This document shows positions 1-10,445 of a DNA stretch of 64,000 nucleotides, piece after piece. The position numbers and the translations under genes are program-made. Every line of letters begins with the position of its first letter. Positions within the stretch are counted from its first letter, which is position 1. The stretch is from Batkoa obscura (lineage: Eukaryota; Entomophthoromycota; Entomophthoromycetes; Entomophthorales; Batkoaceae). The notes beneath the pieces are model-generated. The model made no database searches. It was given only the letters and a program-made list of their open reading frames with translations, and had not been told where the DNA came from. The stretch spans positions 1,364,001 to 1,428,000 of the forward strand of contig JASVEC010000004.1 in the NCBI GenBank assembly GCA_030770535.1. Reading direction: 5' to 3'.

Positions 1-882
1 ACTATTGAAAAATTAAATAATAGAAGTTGTATAATAATTTTAGACTTTAAACAAAATATGGAAATAGGAACGAGACCAGATCCAATAAACTTAGATCATT
101 ATAACAAACAAGCTATATCAGTATTAGGGTTTGGCGTTTTGTATTTAAAAAACGATAAAACAATAGGCAAAGTTTATTTTGATTATTTATCTGAAATATT
201 AAATCATGATTCAGCATATGCAGGAGATTGTTTGATTGATTTAATATCTAAAGAGCCTTTGTTTAAAAAGTTTACAAAAATTAATATATGGGCAGATACA
301 GGATATCATTTTAAATCTCAAGAGTTTTTACATTATGTATTTGAAGAAATTTATAAAATAAATAGTAGTTTAAATATTCATCTTAATTTTTTTGCTGAGC
401 ATCATGGAAAAAGTATAGTTGACGGGCATTTTGGAAATCTTTCACAGTGGAAAAATAGTTTTGAAGCATTAGGTAAAATAGAAGATATTGATCAATTAAT
501 TTCAAAATTTGAGATTTTTGTTTGTGAAAATAATAGATTTAATAACTCAACTGTCAATAATGGGAAAACAAATATAATTTTTAAAAAGTATGAAAGAAAC
601 AAAGATACAAAAAAAATAATAAAAATAAAAGGTATTAAAAAGTATTTACATTTTATTAAACGTGGTAAAAAACTATACTGTTATCCAGTATCTGATAGAT
701 CAAAAAAAAGCGACATAATTTCAATTAAAGTTATAGAGTCTATAGAGGATAGAAAAATTAAAAGGTCAACCCCAGCTTATCTTACAAAAATAACTGAGAA
801 TTTAAAAGTTTCAATATTTAGTAAGCAAGTAAGTAGCTTATTAGATGATAGAAATCAATTATTAAATGTTGATATTACTTAA
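1..882 (+). CDS. DDE-like transposase, C-terminal part (5' end outside window)
   Basis: The frame is open from base 1 to the stop at 880-882, so the protein starts before the window; the ATG at 58 is internal. The visible part has the layout of an RNase-H-fold DDE transposase. A strand ends in LDFKQN just before the ATG. Counting from that ATG, WADTGYHFK lies near residues 78-86 and FFAEHHGKS near 111-119, followed by DGHFG near 122-126. The Asp of the first two motifs and an acidic residue of the third would form the catalytic site; this is inference from spacing. The C-terminal 80 residues are basic. A second, 5'-truncated and decayed copy lies at 46385-47334 with a near-identical C-terminus. 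The right end of the element carries the same terminal repeat as the MITEs. I cannot name the superfamily. Confidence 0.72.
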   Translation, partial: TIEKLNNRSCIIILDFKQNMEIGTRPDPINLDHYNKQAISVLGFGVLYLKNDKTIGKVYFDYLSEILNHDSAYAGDCLIDLISKEPLFKKFTKINIWADTGYHFKSQEFLHYVFEEIYKINSSLNIHLNFFAEHHGKSIVDGHFGNLSQWKNSFEALGKIEDIDQLISKFEIFVCENNRFNNSTVNNGKTNIIFKKYERNKDTKKIIKIKGIKKYLHFIKRGKKLYCYPVSDRSKKSDIISIKVIESIEDRKIKRSTPAYLTKITENLKVSIFSKQVSSLLDDRNQLLNVDIT

Positions 883-892
883 ATTATTGATA

Positions 893-1034
893 GCTAAGTT
901 AATAAATAGTCAAAGAGCAAGTAGTTGTAATAATAAGTAAAAACTATTAATACACTGCTTGTATTACATAGGGATGGTTAATTATAGTTTTGGGGCTAAC
1001 CACTCCCTCCCATGCAGCTATTTATTAACTTAGC
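893..1034. repeat. 17-bp perfect inverted repeat flanking a structured tail behind the transposase
   Basis: GCTAAGTTAATAAATAG at 893-909 is the exact reverse complement of CTATTTATTAACTTAGC at 1018-1034. The enclosed segment contains a smaller GGTTA..TAACC hairpin near 976-1000. The segment starts 11 bp after the transposase stop and recurs, slightly decayed, in the second copy near 46930-47075. It could be a subterminal transposase-binding palindrome or a 3' RNA structure. Confidence 0.6.
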
Positions 1035-1415
1035 GATATATTAATAATGTAATTATAACATTAAAATAATTTATTCATTTGATAGCAAATCTGTAGTGTT
1101 GAATATAAAACAATTAATAATAAATATTTCTTAATAAAGCTATATAAAAGCATATATTTATTTACATATTACAACTTTGACTAATATCACTATACAGGCT
1201 ATATTAGTAAAATCTTTACTAATCCAGGAATTTATATTAAATTTAATAAAAATTCCGCTAATTGACAATATAAATTATAACAAAATAATTTAAAACTGTG
1301 TCGGGTACTTTTGGCTTTTAATAAAGAATTTATTTTTATAGAATTTTAAGCAAAGTTTTTAAAATATAAATATTTAAAAATTGGATAAAAAAATGAAACC
1401 AATTCGGACACCCCC

Positions 1416-1520
1416 ATATGGGGATGTATTTTTTTGTTTAAGAATTTTACTAACAACTTTTCCGCTCAAATAGTGCTTAGGAAATGGAAAAAGTAATGAA
1501 ACCAAAAAATATCCTCATAT
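1416..1520 (+). mobile_element. 105-bp MITE (copy 1)
   Basis: It begins ATATGGGGATGT and ends ATATCCTCATAT, with an interior that reads TAAGAATTTTACTAAC then CGCTCAAATAG. It directly abuts the transposon's right end, so the junction reads CCCCCATATGGGG. The family is defined by 15 copies in this window. It has no coding capacity and an internal pseudo-palindromic layout. Confidence 0.85.
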
Positions 1521-2034
1521 ATAACATACGTGTTAAATCAATATTTTGCATCAACTTTAATTTCTAAATTCATTTCTAAAATAGCATTTTATACCTTCAA
1601 CAAAGTAAATATATTGGTAGAAGCTATAAACGAGAATAAACAAATGCCAAGCTTGTTAGTATTTTTACCTTTTATACTGGAGTGTCTGTTATGTGTAAGA
1701 ATTTTACTATGAATTTAATTGTGCTAAAAATGGACTAAATATTGTAACAAGAATAGACACTTCAAAATGATTTGAAAATTTATGTTTTATTAAAATCTGT
1801 ACATTTATTTACAAATGTTGTTGCCTTTACTGTTCCTAAATCTATATAGCTTTTTGCCATTAATTTATTGCATTTATTTAGCCGTCTAAATTTCTTAACA
1901 TCATGATGAAAATATGTATAAAATAAATGACTAGTAGTGCTATATACTCATAAATGCTGTTTATTTAGAAATATTAATACAGCATATGTTACTAATAACG
2001 AGGAAGGGAAGTATTCTTATCAACAATACCTAAA
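1521..2034. other. Intergenic stretch, nothing recognised
   Basis: AT-rich sequence between MITE copy 1 and the 3' end of the isochorismatase-family gene. The short open frames here lack an ATG or any recognisable motif. Confidence 0.6.
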
Positions 2035-2877
2035 TTACAAGCTAGAAGTAAAATTACTAACAAGTGGATTACTTTTTGAAACTTCTTGGTATTCTTTAAC
2101 TAAATTAGAGATTGCCTTAAATTTAGGTTCTTTAGCATCACCCATTAATTCAAATAGAATACTTTCAGATGTTGTAATAACAGCCCCAGCCGAACGCATA
2201 CGCTTTTTAAAGGATTAATGAAATAGTATAGATTAAATAATGCTTACCTGAAGTGCTATAGGGATTTCAAATTTACTACTAGATGAAACTCCATCTGCAA
2301 TTACTCGAACATCAAAATCTTTTCTTAATAAATCTAAACAACTTTGTAATACACATACATGGGACTAAAGTTATTAGTTTTCTTTTATTAGAATTTATAA
2401 TAATTTACTTACCTCAATACCAAAAATTATGACAGATTCAATGCCTTTTAATTGTTCGAGAACTTCTGGTGTAACCATTGAAAATTTTGTTTTTGGTTGA
2501 ATCAAACGAGCTTTTGATACATCTAATTCTTTAACGGTATTTCCTAAAGCTATTACTAATTAAAGGAATTCTAATTGTTTAAGCGATCTGCACTACCTTT
2601 AGGATACTAAAATAATATTCGTAAGAAAGAAAATCCATATTCAAATTTATTTACCTGTTCAGTTACAATAACTGGGCTTTCAAGGATCTCGGCAGCAGAA
2701 ACCTATATAAACTATAAGTTACGATAACATAGCTATAATAACTAAATATACCAATTTTTTTGCTGTATTGATAACACCTTGGTAACCAAAGATGGTAGAG
2801 CGGAACCTTTCTTGGATGTCACAAACTAAAAAGGCTGAGGTTTTTGGGTTGATCTTGGCTAAATTTTTTGCTAACAT
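2035..2877 (-). CDS. Isochorismatase-family cysteine hydrolase (ISOC-type), six exons
   Basis: A small alpha/beta hydrolase of the isochorismatase superfamily, most like the ISOC1/ISOC2 group of unknown substrate. Approximate minus-strand exons are 2877-2752, 2702-2655, 2606-2597, 2555-2413, 2364-2248 and 2202-2035, giving about 203 residues. The family triad is visible: Asp in [10 protein letters not shown] (about residue 20), Lys in [10 protein letters not shown], and Cys in SHVCVLQS. The C-terminal exon reads [14 protein letters not shown] then LFELMGDAK, a hallmark of eukaryotic members. The third exon is only 10 nt, placed because it alone keeps frame between EQ and the [10 protein letters not shown] segment. 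There is no obvious targeting signal. Family assignment is firm; the exact micro-exon is a hand call. Confidence 0.82.
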
Positions 2878-3174
2878 TGTAAATAAAAATCGTTTCTTGC
2901 TTTTTTTCGTTTTTATTTTCAAAAACTACGTCACGAGGCTATTTTACATAAGGGTATATATCAATTTATTAAGAATTCATAGTGGTGTAAATTAAATAAT
3001 TAGAACAAAACATTAAATAGTCATATATAGTAGTAGCTAACTAATAACCAACAAGTTATCGCGATTAATAGAAAAAGGATTTGAGTAATCAGATTGTTTC
3101 AACTAAAAGTTATTCACCTAGCCCTACTACTTTAAAAGCGGAGAGAGCACTTTTTTAAGACAGAACATAACAAG

Positions 3175-5291
3175 ATGAAAGAATTAATCACCTTGCAGTT
3201 TGGACACTATTCCAATTTCATTGGAAGCCAATATTGGTCTCAACAAGTAATTTTTAACTTTAGACAAGTATTTGATTTCGAAATGTATTTAATTTTAAAT
3301 AAAAAAGAGGAATGAGCTTGCTGAAGAATTTAATGATGAAGTTTTATTTAGGAGTAATAAAGAAAAAGAGGTAAAAAGTTTGATTTTACAATAAGTTTAA
3401 AAATAATTTTTGAATAGCCTAGATGTATGATCTTTGATTTTAAAGGTATTATATATTTACATGAATCAAACAAGGCTCATATTATAATAAAGGCTCTTAT
3501 GACATTGCATTGAACGGAAACCAAGATTTTCAACAAGGTGATGGAATTTTTAATAGAGATCTATGGTACACTAACTTTTAATTAATTTGTTGATTTAATT
3601 TAAAGTTTACGAAAATAAGGGGCCAAGAGCCACAATTACAGTTAGAGAATGTTCAAAGGGTACTTTTTATTTAGTTTAATATACTTTGAATTTATTTCCT
3701 CAGAAAGAATCAAATTTCTCTTGGTCTGATAATGACTCCATTACTTATAATGAAAGATCATCCAATATGTTAAATAAGGTGAATATGGATGATCAACTTA
3801 ATCCTTTTGATAGTTTTTTTGATGGAGTAAAAGCCTTTCAAGAGTTTGAAAAAGTATGTTTTTCCTTATATAAATAGATTGATATTAAACATTATTCAGG
3901 AAACAGATTCAATAGATGAAAAATTGAGATATTTTGCAGAAGAGTGTGATGAGCTCCAAGTAATAATTTTATGGTTGTTTGAGATTAATATTGATGATTT
4001 AACTTTTAGGGATTCCAAGTTTTTTCAGACACATTCAATGGATTTTCTGGATTTACTTCTGCTTATCTTCAGCAGATACAAGATGATTACAATAAAAAGT
4101 CTATTGTTGTATTTGGATCATTCAAACCTTGCGAAAGTTTTGAGAAAAAGGTACAAAATTCACAAAGTATTTTTTTACTTTACATATTTTTAGACAAACA
4201 TATACAAGGAGATAAATTTGGCTTTTTCCATGATTGATGCTACTAAATATAACTGGACTTTTGTTCCGTTGTGTCCTTCTAATACATCAAACAATTTAAA
4301 AAATTACGATTCTTTAAATGTAAGCTAATTTTTTATTTTTGAATGGCATTTTAATATTAGTTAAGGTTAATGATAGAGTTTGGGGCTCAAGTTCAATACT
4401 GGCATCTGGAATCAATGCAGCGTTATCAAGCATCAAGTATATTTTTTAAAAATATTGATTTTAAATAATAATATTAAAGGTCAAAATCATTGCACTCAAA
4501 TCTAACTGACTGCTTAAATACGCTTAACTCTCGTGGTAACACTTATATTAGTGAGCTCTATTTTGATCTATCAATTGAAAAAGATCATACACCAAAGCTT
4601 TCAACTTTAAATAATCTTTCTTCAATAGTTAAAAGTAGTAATAATGAAGTAAATTCTTATCTATTCAATAATTTCAATCATTTATGACTTAAGGTTTTTG
4701 GACAAGTTGTAACTGCTAGTGGGGTTGAGAATTTATCAAAATCCGTACTTACTGATAGGTATATACTATTCTCCGTTTCTGTGTTTTTTTAAACATTTTC
4801 TTAGAGTTTATACAGAACAGCCATGTAGATCAAGATTTCCTTTTATTTGGTAATATGTTTTTTATATTACTCACGATTTTTAAAGTGACAATGGTTTTCA
4901 AAACAATATTCCTAACATAATTTTAGCAACGTTTACAATTCGCCATTATCTCAGAATTCTTGGTTAGAATCTTACAGGTAGTTTTTATTTAACAATACAG
5001 TTTTTTTGTATTTATGAATATTAGAATCAAAAATGAGAATAAGCCAAAAATAAGTAAAGAATTTAATAATATCTAGTTTTATTAATATTTTTAGTTCCTT
5101 CACTTACATGCACATCTAAGTTACAAACTTCAACTTCAACTTTCAATATGTCGAATGCGATATCAAATAAGCTTAAGAACCATGAAAGTCGGTCCGTTTT
5201 GAAAAAACTTGCCAAGGAAAACAATATGTTCGGAATAGATGAAGATTTGATCTATGATTTGACAGATATTTGTGAATACTATGTCGAGTAA
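3175..5291 (+). CDS. DML1: DML1/Misato-like mitochondrial inheritance protein, about 16 exons
   Basis: Misato/Dml1 is a divergent tubulin/FtsZ-fold protein needed for mitochondrial distribution and inheritance. The start MKELITLQFGHYSNFIGSQY is the family signature. It is followed by PRCMIFDFKG, by SWSD and NPFDSF, by RYFAEECDELQGFQVFSDTF (the region facing the nucleotide pocket), by WGSSSILASGI, and by a C-terminal helix ending DICEYYVE. Approximate exons are 3175-3246, 3308-3370, 3418-3445, 3475-3565, 3620-3659, 3704-3853, 3900-3959, 4010-4150, 4194-4319, 4366-4436, 4480-4648, 4694-4758, 4805-4849, 4927-4977, 5025-5053 and 5095-5291. These keep frame and give about 465 residues, normal for fungi. 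The intron at 3446-3474 would be only 29 nt. Individual junctions need RNA support. Confidence 0.82.
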
Positions 5292-5690
5292 GCTTAAGAT
5301 GAATTTAATTAAAGTTTTATAGAAAAGTCAGTAATTTTTAACATTTCGTTTTTTTATGAAAGTAAAATCTAACAGTAAATTTCAAAGAGGGACTAAATAC
5401 GTTTCAAGTTGTTAACTCGCTTTTGGAAAATTTATTAATCAACACGAATTTATTCTTGTATTGAAAATAAAATAGACTATATTTTGGAAGAGGTCATACA
5501 AAACTATATGCACAAACAAGGTTATGTAAAAATATACAAAGCTATCCTTTATAACACTTATCGTTATATTATATAAATAAAATTATATACATGAATTTGA
5601 AGAAAGTCAAAAAATATAATTGATATACGTAATCGGTTAATCATACTATTAAACTTTATTTGAATTCAAATTTTAAGGTCAATTAACACT
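5292..5690. other. Short intergenic region between convergent 3' ends
   Basis: AT-rich spacer between the stop of DML1 (plus) and the stop of the aminoacylase gene (minus). No element or gene is seen. Confidence 0.6.
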
Positions 5691-7258
5691 TTATAAAGAT
5701 CCAGGCAGTTGAAACAATGAAGGTAAACAATGAATGTAAAAGTCGATACCTTTAAGGAATGAATCAATACGGATATACTCATCGTTCGCGTGTGCTAAAA
5801 CTGGATGGTTATTAATTGGAGTTAAGCCAATCGCATTAATTCCATGTACTCTTAAGTGGCGTGAGTCAGTAGCAGCAGGAAATATAGCTGGGGTTAAAGG
5901 GAGGCCGCTATTAATAAATTAGCTCAGAGCATAACATATTAAATAAATCTTACAACTCTTCTGCTTTTTTCTTCAAATTTTCCCAGAATGGATTTCCTTC
6001 CAATACAGTAAAGTGTGGCTCATCTTTTGAAATTTGTTCATAAGTCACATTAGCTTCTTTAGCAAAGGTCTCAAATTTGCTTCGTAATTGTTTCAAATCG
6101 ATTTTAGGGTCAGCTCGTACGTCATACCAAGCTTCAACCATATCGGGTACTACATTGATAGCAGTACCTGATTTCATCATATCAAGATTCACAGTTGTAA
6201 CATCACCAAGTTCTAATTTCTTATGTTTCATTTTCCTCTCTTCTTGATAGCGGTAAAGTCTCATTTTAGCTTGGAAAATGGCCTAGAATTATAATTTAGG
6301 GAAATCTTTAATCGTCAATATGATTTACCATCTTATCAGTAGCAAGGTCCGAGATAAATTGAGAAGCATGGCCTGTATTTCCACGTGCAATAACTTTAAA
6401 ACCCCTATTAAACATGTAAAAAGAGTTTCATCTTAAATATGAAATGAAATACCTTTGTACTCTTTCTCCATAAAAAGCAAATGTTCGCTTTTCATAACTA
6501 GGAAAACCTAAGTTTTTGTTGTTATATTTAATAGTGGTTCAGTTTAGTTTTTTTACCTTCATCTAAAAGTACACCAATTTCTCCCAATGTTTCCCTCCAT
6601 TCTGGAGAACTTGAAAAACATTTCATTCCCAAGTTTCCACCTGTTTCTTCATCTGCAACAAATAAAATATGTACAGTTCTTAATGGCCCGGTTTTCATTT
6701 CGCTCTTTAGTTTCCTTATAGCTTCTATATACATAATACCAAGGGATTTAACATCTTGAGAGCCTCTAGCATAAATGGAATCATAACCTTCTTTATCTCT
6801 GGCTATGGTGGCATTAAAAGGCTCATATGTCCAATGATCCTTCATAATTAAAAAAACGAATCTAAAATGCTAACTAAATTTACTTTTATAACTGGTACTA
6901 CATCGTAGTGAGAGTTCAATACAACCGAAGGTAAACTTTTATCTGTTCCAGGCCAAGTCAAAACTACAGATGGGGTACCACTTGGTTGACACTAATATAA
7001 CATGTGGTTTAGTTAATTTATTTGGTATAAATGGAAGAGTACCTTAAACTCGGTAAACTTAAGGTTGAGTTGGTTGGCTATATTTTCCAAGTACTTTACA
7101 GTACCATTATAATTTGGATTTGGATGAGAAGTATCAAATTTTAAGAAGTCAATCAAATTCTTAATAGCTAACTGATGATGCTTGGGTTTGTTTTCAAATC
7201 TCTTTTGGGATGCTATTGTCTGGCCTAATAATAATAAAACCAAACTGAGTACTTTCAT
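5691..7258 (-). CDS. Secreted aminoacylase-1-like M20 metallopeptidase, copy A, seven exons
   Basis: An M20A zinc peptidase closest to aminoacylase-1, which hydrolyses N-acyl amino acids; here it probably acts outside the cell because it begins with a hydrophobic signal peptide (MKVLSLVLLLLGQTIAS). Exons on the minus strand are about 7258-7043, 6991-6884, 6839-6557, 6507-6453, 6404-6329, 6282-5954 and 5907-5691, giving about 427 residues. Metal and catalytic motifs are intact: NSHYDVVP (His near 100, Asp near 102), ARGSQDVKS (Asp near 137), FVADEETGG (Glu near 172-173) and GNTGHASQF in the dimerisation domain. The C-terminus has PAATDSRHLR and HANDEYI, the family's last metal region. Its sister gene lies at 10446-12002 and a subtilisin between them, suggesting joint release and salvage of amino acids. 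Confidence 0.85.
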
Positions 7259-8420
7259 TCTTAAATACTATAAAAAAGCAATTTTGATTGTTTAGAGAGC
7301 ATCAATTGTTGCATTTATGCTCTGAATTTAAGTAGACCATATAATATCCATCATAGTGAATAAAAATGAGCATATTTTAATCACAGCTGTTGCAGCTTTT
7401 TTGAGAACTAGTTAGCGGTGTTTTTGAAGTTAAGTTATTTCTCTAACTGACTTTTTAAACTCTAATCCATGTATCTTTGTTATATTTTAGTACAAACTTT
7501 ACTCTTAATTGAGCTGCTTATTGATTCGCAAAAGAACTGCAACAGCATAAATCATAAAGAGTAAAATATTGTGAAAAAAATTGGGTTTAATTTGTTAATT
7601 AGACATTTTTTAAGAGTGAAAAACATTCATTTAGCTATCATTATATTAGATCAGTCTATAAATAAGTCCTACTTAAAAAAAAGGGGAGGTTAATAGTTGC
7701 AACAGTAATTTTTTCTTGAAACTTTTAATACCTGTTTTTTGTTCAGAATTTATTTGTCAAAAAAACAATTTTTTAATATCATAATCATATACTCTTACGA
7801 ATTTTTTTTTCAAAAATTGAAAATTATGAACCAACCTAATAATTTAAGTTATTCAATTTTTTAGTGTAAAAATCTTAAATAATTGTTTTAATTTATATTT
7901 TTTTCTAAACAAACATATCTACAAGAAAATAAAGCGGAGTAGAAAAGGGAGCTTTGAAAACGTTGACCATAAGGTTGCCCTTAATTGCTCGGTTAAGATT
8001 TTTGACTGATAATTCAATCAACTTTTAATAGATTCTACAATAATACTTACTGCTTAAAATAGATATGATTAAATTTAAAGTCGAATTGTTGAATGACTTT
8101 GCTATGATACTATCTCATGATTTTTAATTTTAATCTTTTCATATTACTTATTATTAATAACAATGAAACTTTAGCTTTAAGCTGTAATTGATTATTTATA
8201 AGCTATTTAAAGCAATCATAAAATCATTTGCATACAAGCTTTATAAATTTAATTTAGATAGTATGTTATTTAACTATATTTTAATAAGGTACCTTTTGAC
8301 TATATCTTTATGAATCATGTACTTGTTATAGACAACTAGTAATTAATGGGTATATTTATTACAAAAATGAAAGTAAACGATAAAGCAAATTTATATAACA
8401 CATAGTATTTAGAGCAATAG
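7259..8420. other. Bidirectional upstream region of aminoacylase A and subtilisin
   Basis: About 1.2 kb of AT-rich noncoding DNA between two divergently transcribed secreted-enzyme genes, so both promoters should lie here. I saw no ORF or repeat family member. A shared nutrient-response site is possible, but none was identified by eye. Confidence 0.55.
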
Positions 8421-8427
8421 AAGTACT

Positions 8428-8435
8428 ATAAATAC
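8428..8435 (+). promoter_or_regulatory. TATA element of the subtilisin gene
   Basis: TATAAATA lies about 70 bp upstream of the start codon at 8506. A similar element precedes the CAP, laccase and Ser-rich genes in this window. Confidence 0.5.
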
Positions 8436-8505
8436 ATAGACTAAGAAGATATTCTAGTATCAAAAAATCAAATCGAATAATTCAACATAATCAAAATACA
8501 GCACA

Positions 8506-9666
8506 ATGAAAGTATTTTATATCTTTGCTGTCCCCTCTTCTCTCCTTGCTTTAGTATTCGCTGATCTCGCACCATTACACAAGAATGGAAAAACCATTGA
8601 CGGAAGTTATTTAGTCACATTGAAGGGCAATACTCATATAACCGTGGATGCTCATATCAAACAAGTACAAGAGCTCTTCACTGACCGTAGTGGATCCAAT
8701 AAAGTTGAAACTGTTTTCAAACATGTTAAAAATACTTATCATGCTCGTCTAACCTCTTCAGTCTTAGAAAAAGTACGTAGCTTACCAGAAGTTGCTTTTG
8801 TTGAAGCTGATGCTGAAATTAAACTCCATGCTACTGAAAATAATGCTCCATGGGGTCTTGCTCGTATCTCTCAAAATACTTTCACTGATAAATCTACTTA
8901 TAATTATGATGACGATGGCTCAGGTGTAGCAGTATGCCTTATTGATACCGGTATCCTTACTAGTCATCCTGAATTTGAAGGACGTGCTCGTTTTGGTACC
9001 AGATTTGCTGGTAACAATGATAATGATGAAAACGGACATGGTACTCATTGTGCTGGTACTATTGGATCTAGAACTTATGGTGTCTCAAAAAATGTCAGCC
9101 TTGTTGCTGTAAAGGTATTTGATGCCAGTGGTTCAGGCAGTACTTCAGGAATTATCTCAGCTATTGAATGGGCCGTCAATGACAAAAGTGGCATAAACGG
9201 GAACGTCATCAGTATGTCGCTTGGTGGTGGTAAATCCGATACCCTTAACAATACCGTTGAATCAGCTTATCAAAGTGGATTTGTAGTTGTTGTAGCTGCT
9301 GGTAATGAAAGTCAAGATGCATGCAACATATTTCCAGCTTCATTACCAAATGCCATTACTGTTGCTGCCTCTGATATTGATGACAGCCTCGTCTCTTTCT
9401 CCAACTATGGTCAATGTGTTGCTGTTATTGCTCCTGGTGTGAATATCTTATCTACTTGTAATAATGGTGGTACTAACACTATCTCTGGCACCTCTATGGT
9501 TACCCCACGTGTTGCTGGACTTTCTGCTTATTTCCTTTCAAAAGAATCATTGACCAATGCTCAAGTAAAAGACAAAATCGTTAGTCTTGCTACCCAAAAT
9601 GCCATAAATAATGCAGGAACCGATACTCCTAATCTTTTGGCTTTTAATGGGTACGGCTCAAACTAA
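8506..9666 (+). CDS. Secreted subtilisin-like serine protease (proteinase K type)
   Basis: An intronless 386-residue preproenzyme of the S8A proteinase K group. It has a signal peptide ending near residue 19, an I9 inhibitor propeptide (about 33-108, with YLVTLKG and the PEVAFVEAD end), and a mature enzyme starting near APWGLAR at 114. The catalytic triad is present: Asp147 in LIDTGI, His178 in NGHGTHCAG, Ser330 in SGTSM; the oxyanion Asn267 is in AAGNES. The usual His in the GTSMxxPHVAG motif is replaced by Arg (TPRVAG, residue 335). Length is typical. Such enzymes digest external protein, including insect cuticle or host protein in some fungi. It sits between two aminoacylase genes. Confidence 0.95.
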   Translation: MKVFYIFAVPSSLLALVFADLAPLHKNGKTIDGSYLVTLKGNTHITVDAHIKQVQELFTDRSGSNKVETVFKHVKNTYHARLTSSVLEKVRSLPEVAFVEADAEIKLHATENNAPWGLARISQNTFTDKSTYNYDDDGSGVAVCLIDTGILTSHPEFEGRARFGTRFAGNNDNDENGHGTHCAGTIGSRTYGVSKNVSLVAVKVFDASGSGSTSGIISAIEWAVNDKSGINGNVISMSLGGGKSDTLNNTVESAYQSGFVVVVAAGNESQDACNIFPASLPNAITVAASDIDDSLVSFSNYGQCVAVIAPGVNILSTCNNGGTNTISGTSMVTPRVAGLSAYFLSKESLTNAQVKDKIVSLATQNAINNAGTDTPNLLAFNGYGSN

Positions 9667-10445
9667 ATTAAAGAATGTTTAATATCAATAAAATTATTTT
9701 CAAATACTTGTTTATTAAATTTAAATTAGTTTAATAATAGTTACATAAAAATCTATTAAATTTAACAGTACATTAATATACTGGTTTGTTAATACATTGA
9801 AATTAAATATCCATTTATTTGAATCTTTAGCAGCTATCATATAGTTGATACGAAATTTATTGAGTAGCTTAAATATCTTTAAATTTATTTTCCTTATTTT
9901 ATTTAATAAAAAAATAACTATTAATGAGTAATATAACTTGAAATATACTTGTCAAATAAATAATTATAATTTTACATTTATAAATAAGTCATTTAAAAAT
10001 AAAAAAAATATTTTTAAAATGTTATTGAATATGACAAAGCAAAAGAAATTTATAGATCTATTTTAAAATTCAACTAGGTTATTTATGTCAATTTTGAGTT
10101 CCTTTGAGATCCTACGGTTGGGGTTATTGTTACTTTCAAAAGCTCTATAAAAATACTGTCAAACATGTATATTATCAATATGGGTTTATGGTTATATAGA
10201 TACTAAAATAAAATAATCTCTATCCTCGAAGAGGTTATCTCAAATTATATGAGTAAATAAGTTTGAATGAAAAGGCACAAAGCTACTCTTTATCATAGCT
10301 TTTGTAGTATTCTATAAATAAAATTTTATACATAAACCTAAATAAATTTAAAAAATATAATTAACAGAGTGTTAAGTAATGGAATCATAATATCAAGCTT
10401 CATTAAAATTCATTTTTTTGAGAATAATTAACACATTATAACAAT
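9667..10445. other. Intergenic region between convergent subtilisin and aminoacylase B
   Basis: AT-rich spacer. Part of it (about 10200-10440) resembles the sequence 3' of aminoacylase A near 5470-5690, so the tandem duplication included some downstream DNA. No gene is seen. Confidence 0.55.

Larger units (their letters stand above)
1..1420 (+). mobile_element. DNA transposon, right-hand part with transposase and terminal inverted repeat
   Basis: The element holds the transposase ORF, a 400-bp noncoding tail and a right end of ACACCCCCATAT near 1409-1419. Read in reverse complement, that end (ATATGGGGGTGT, then GGTTTCATT) matches the ends of the 105-bp MITEs found across the window. A second copy ends in the same manner near 47334. 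The last 120 bp, from the GTGTCGGGTAC motif near 1299 onward, is conserved between the two copies. The left end is outside the window. Boundaries come from comparing the two copies. It is a plain DNA transposon. Confidence 0.75.

Noticed and set aside
2792-2995. 67-residue plus-strand ORF
   Set aside because: Overlaps exon 1 of the isochorismatase-family gene on the other strand; no features of its own.
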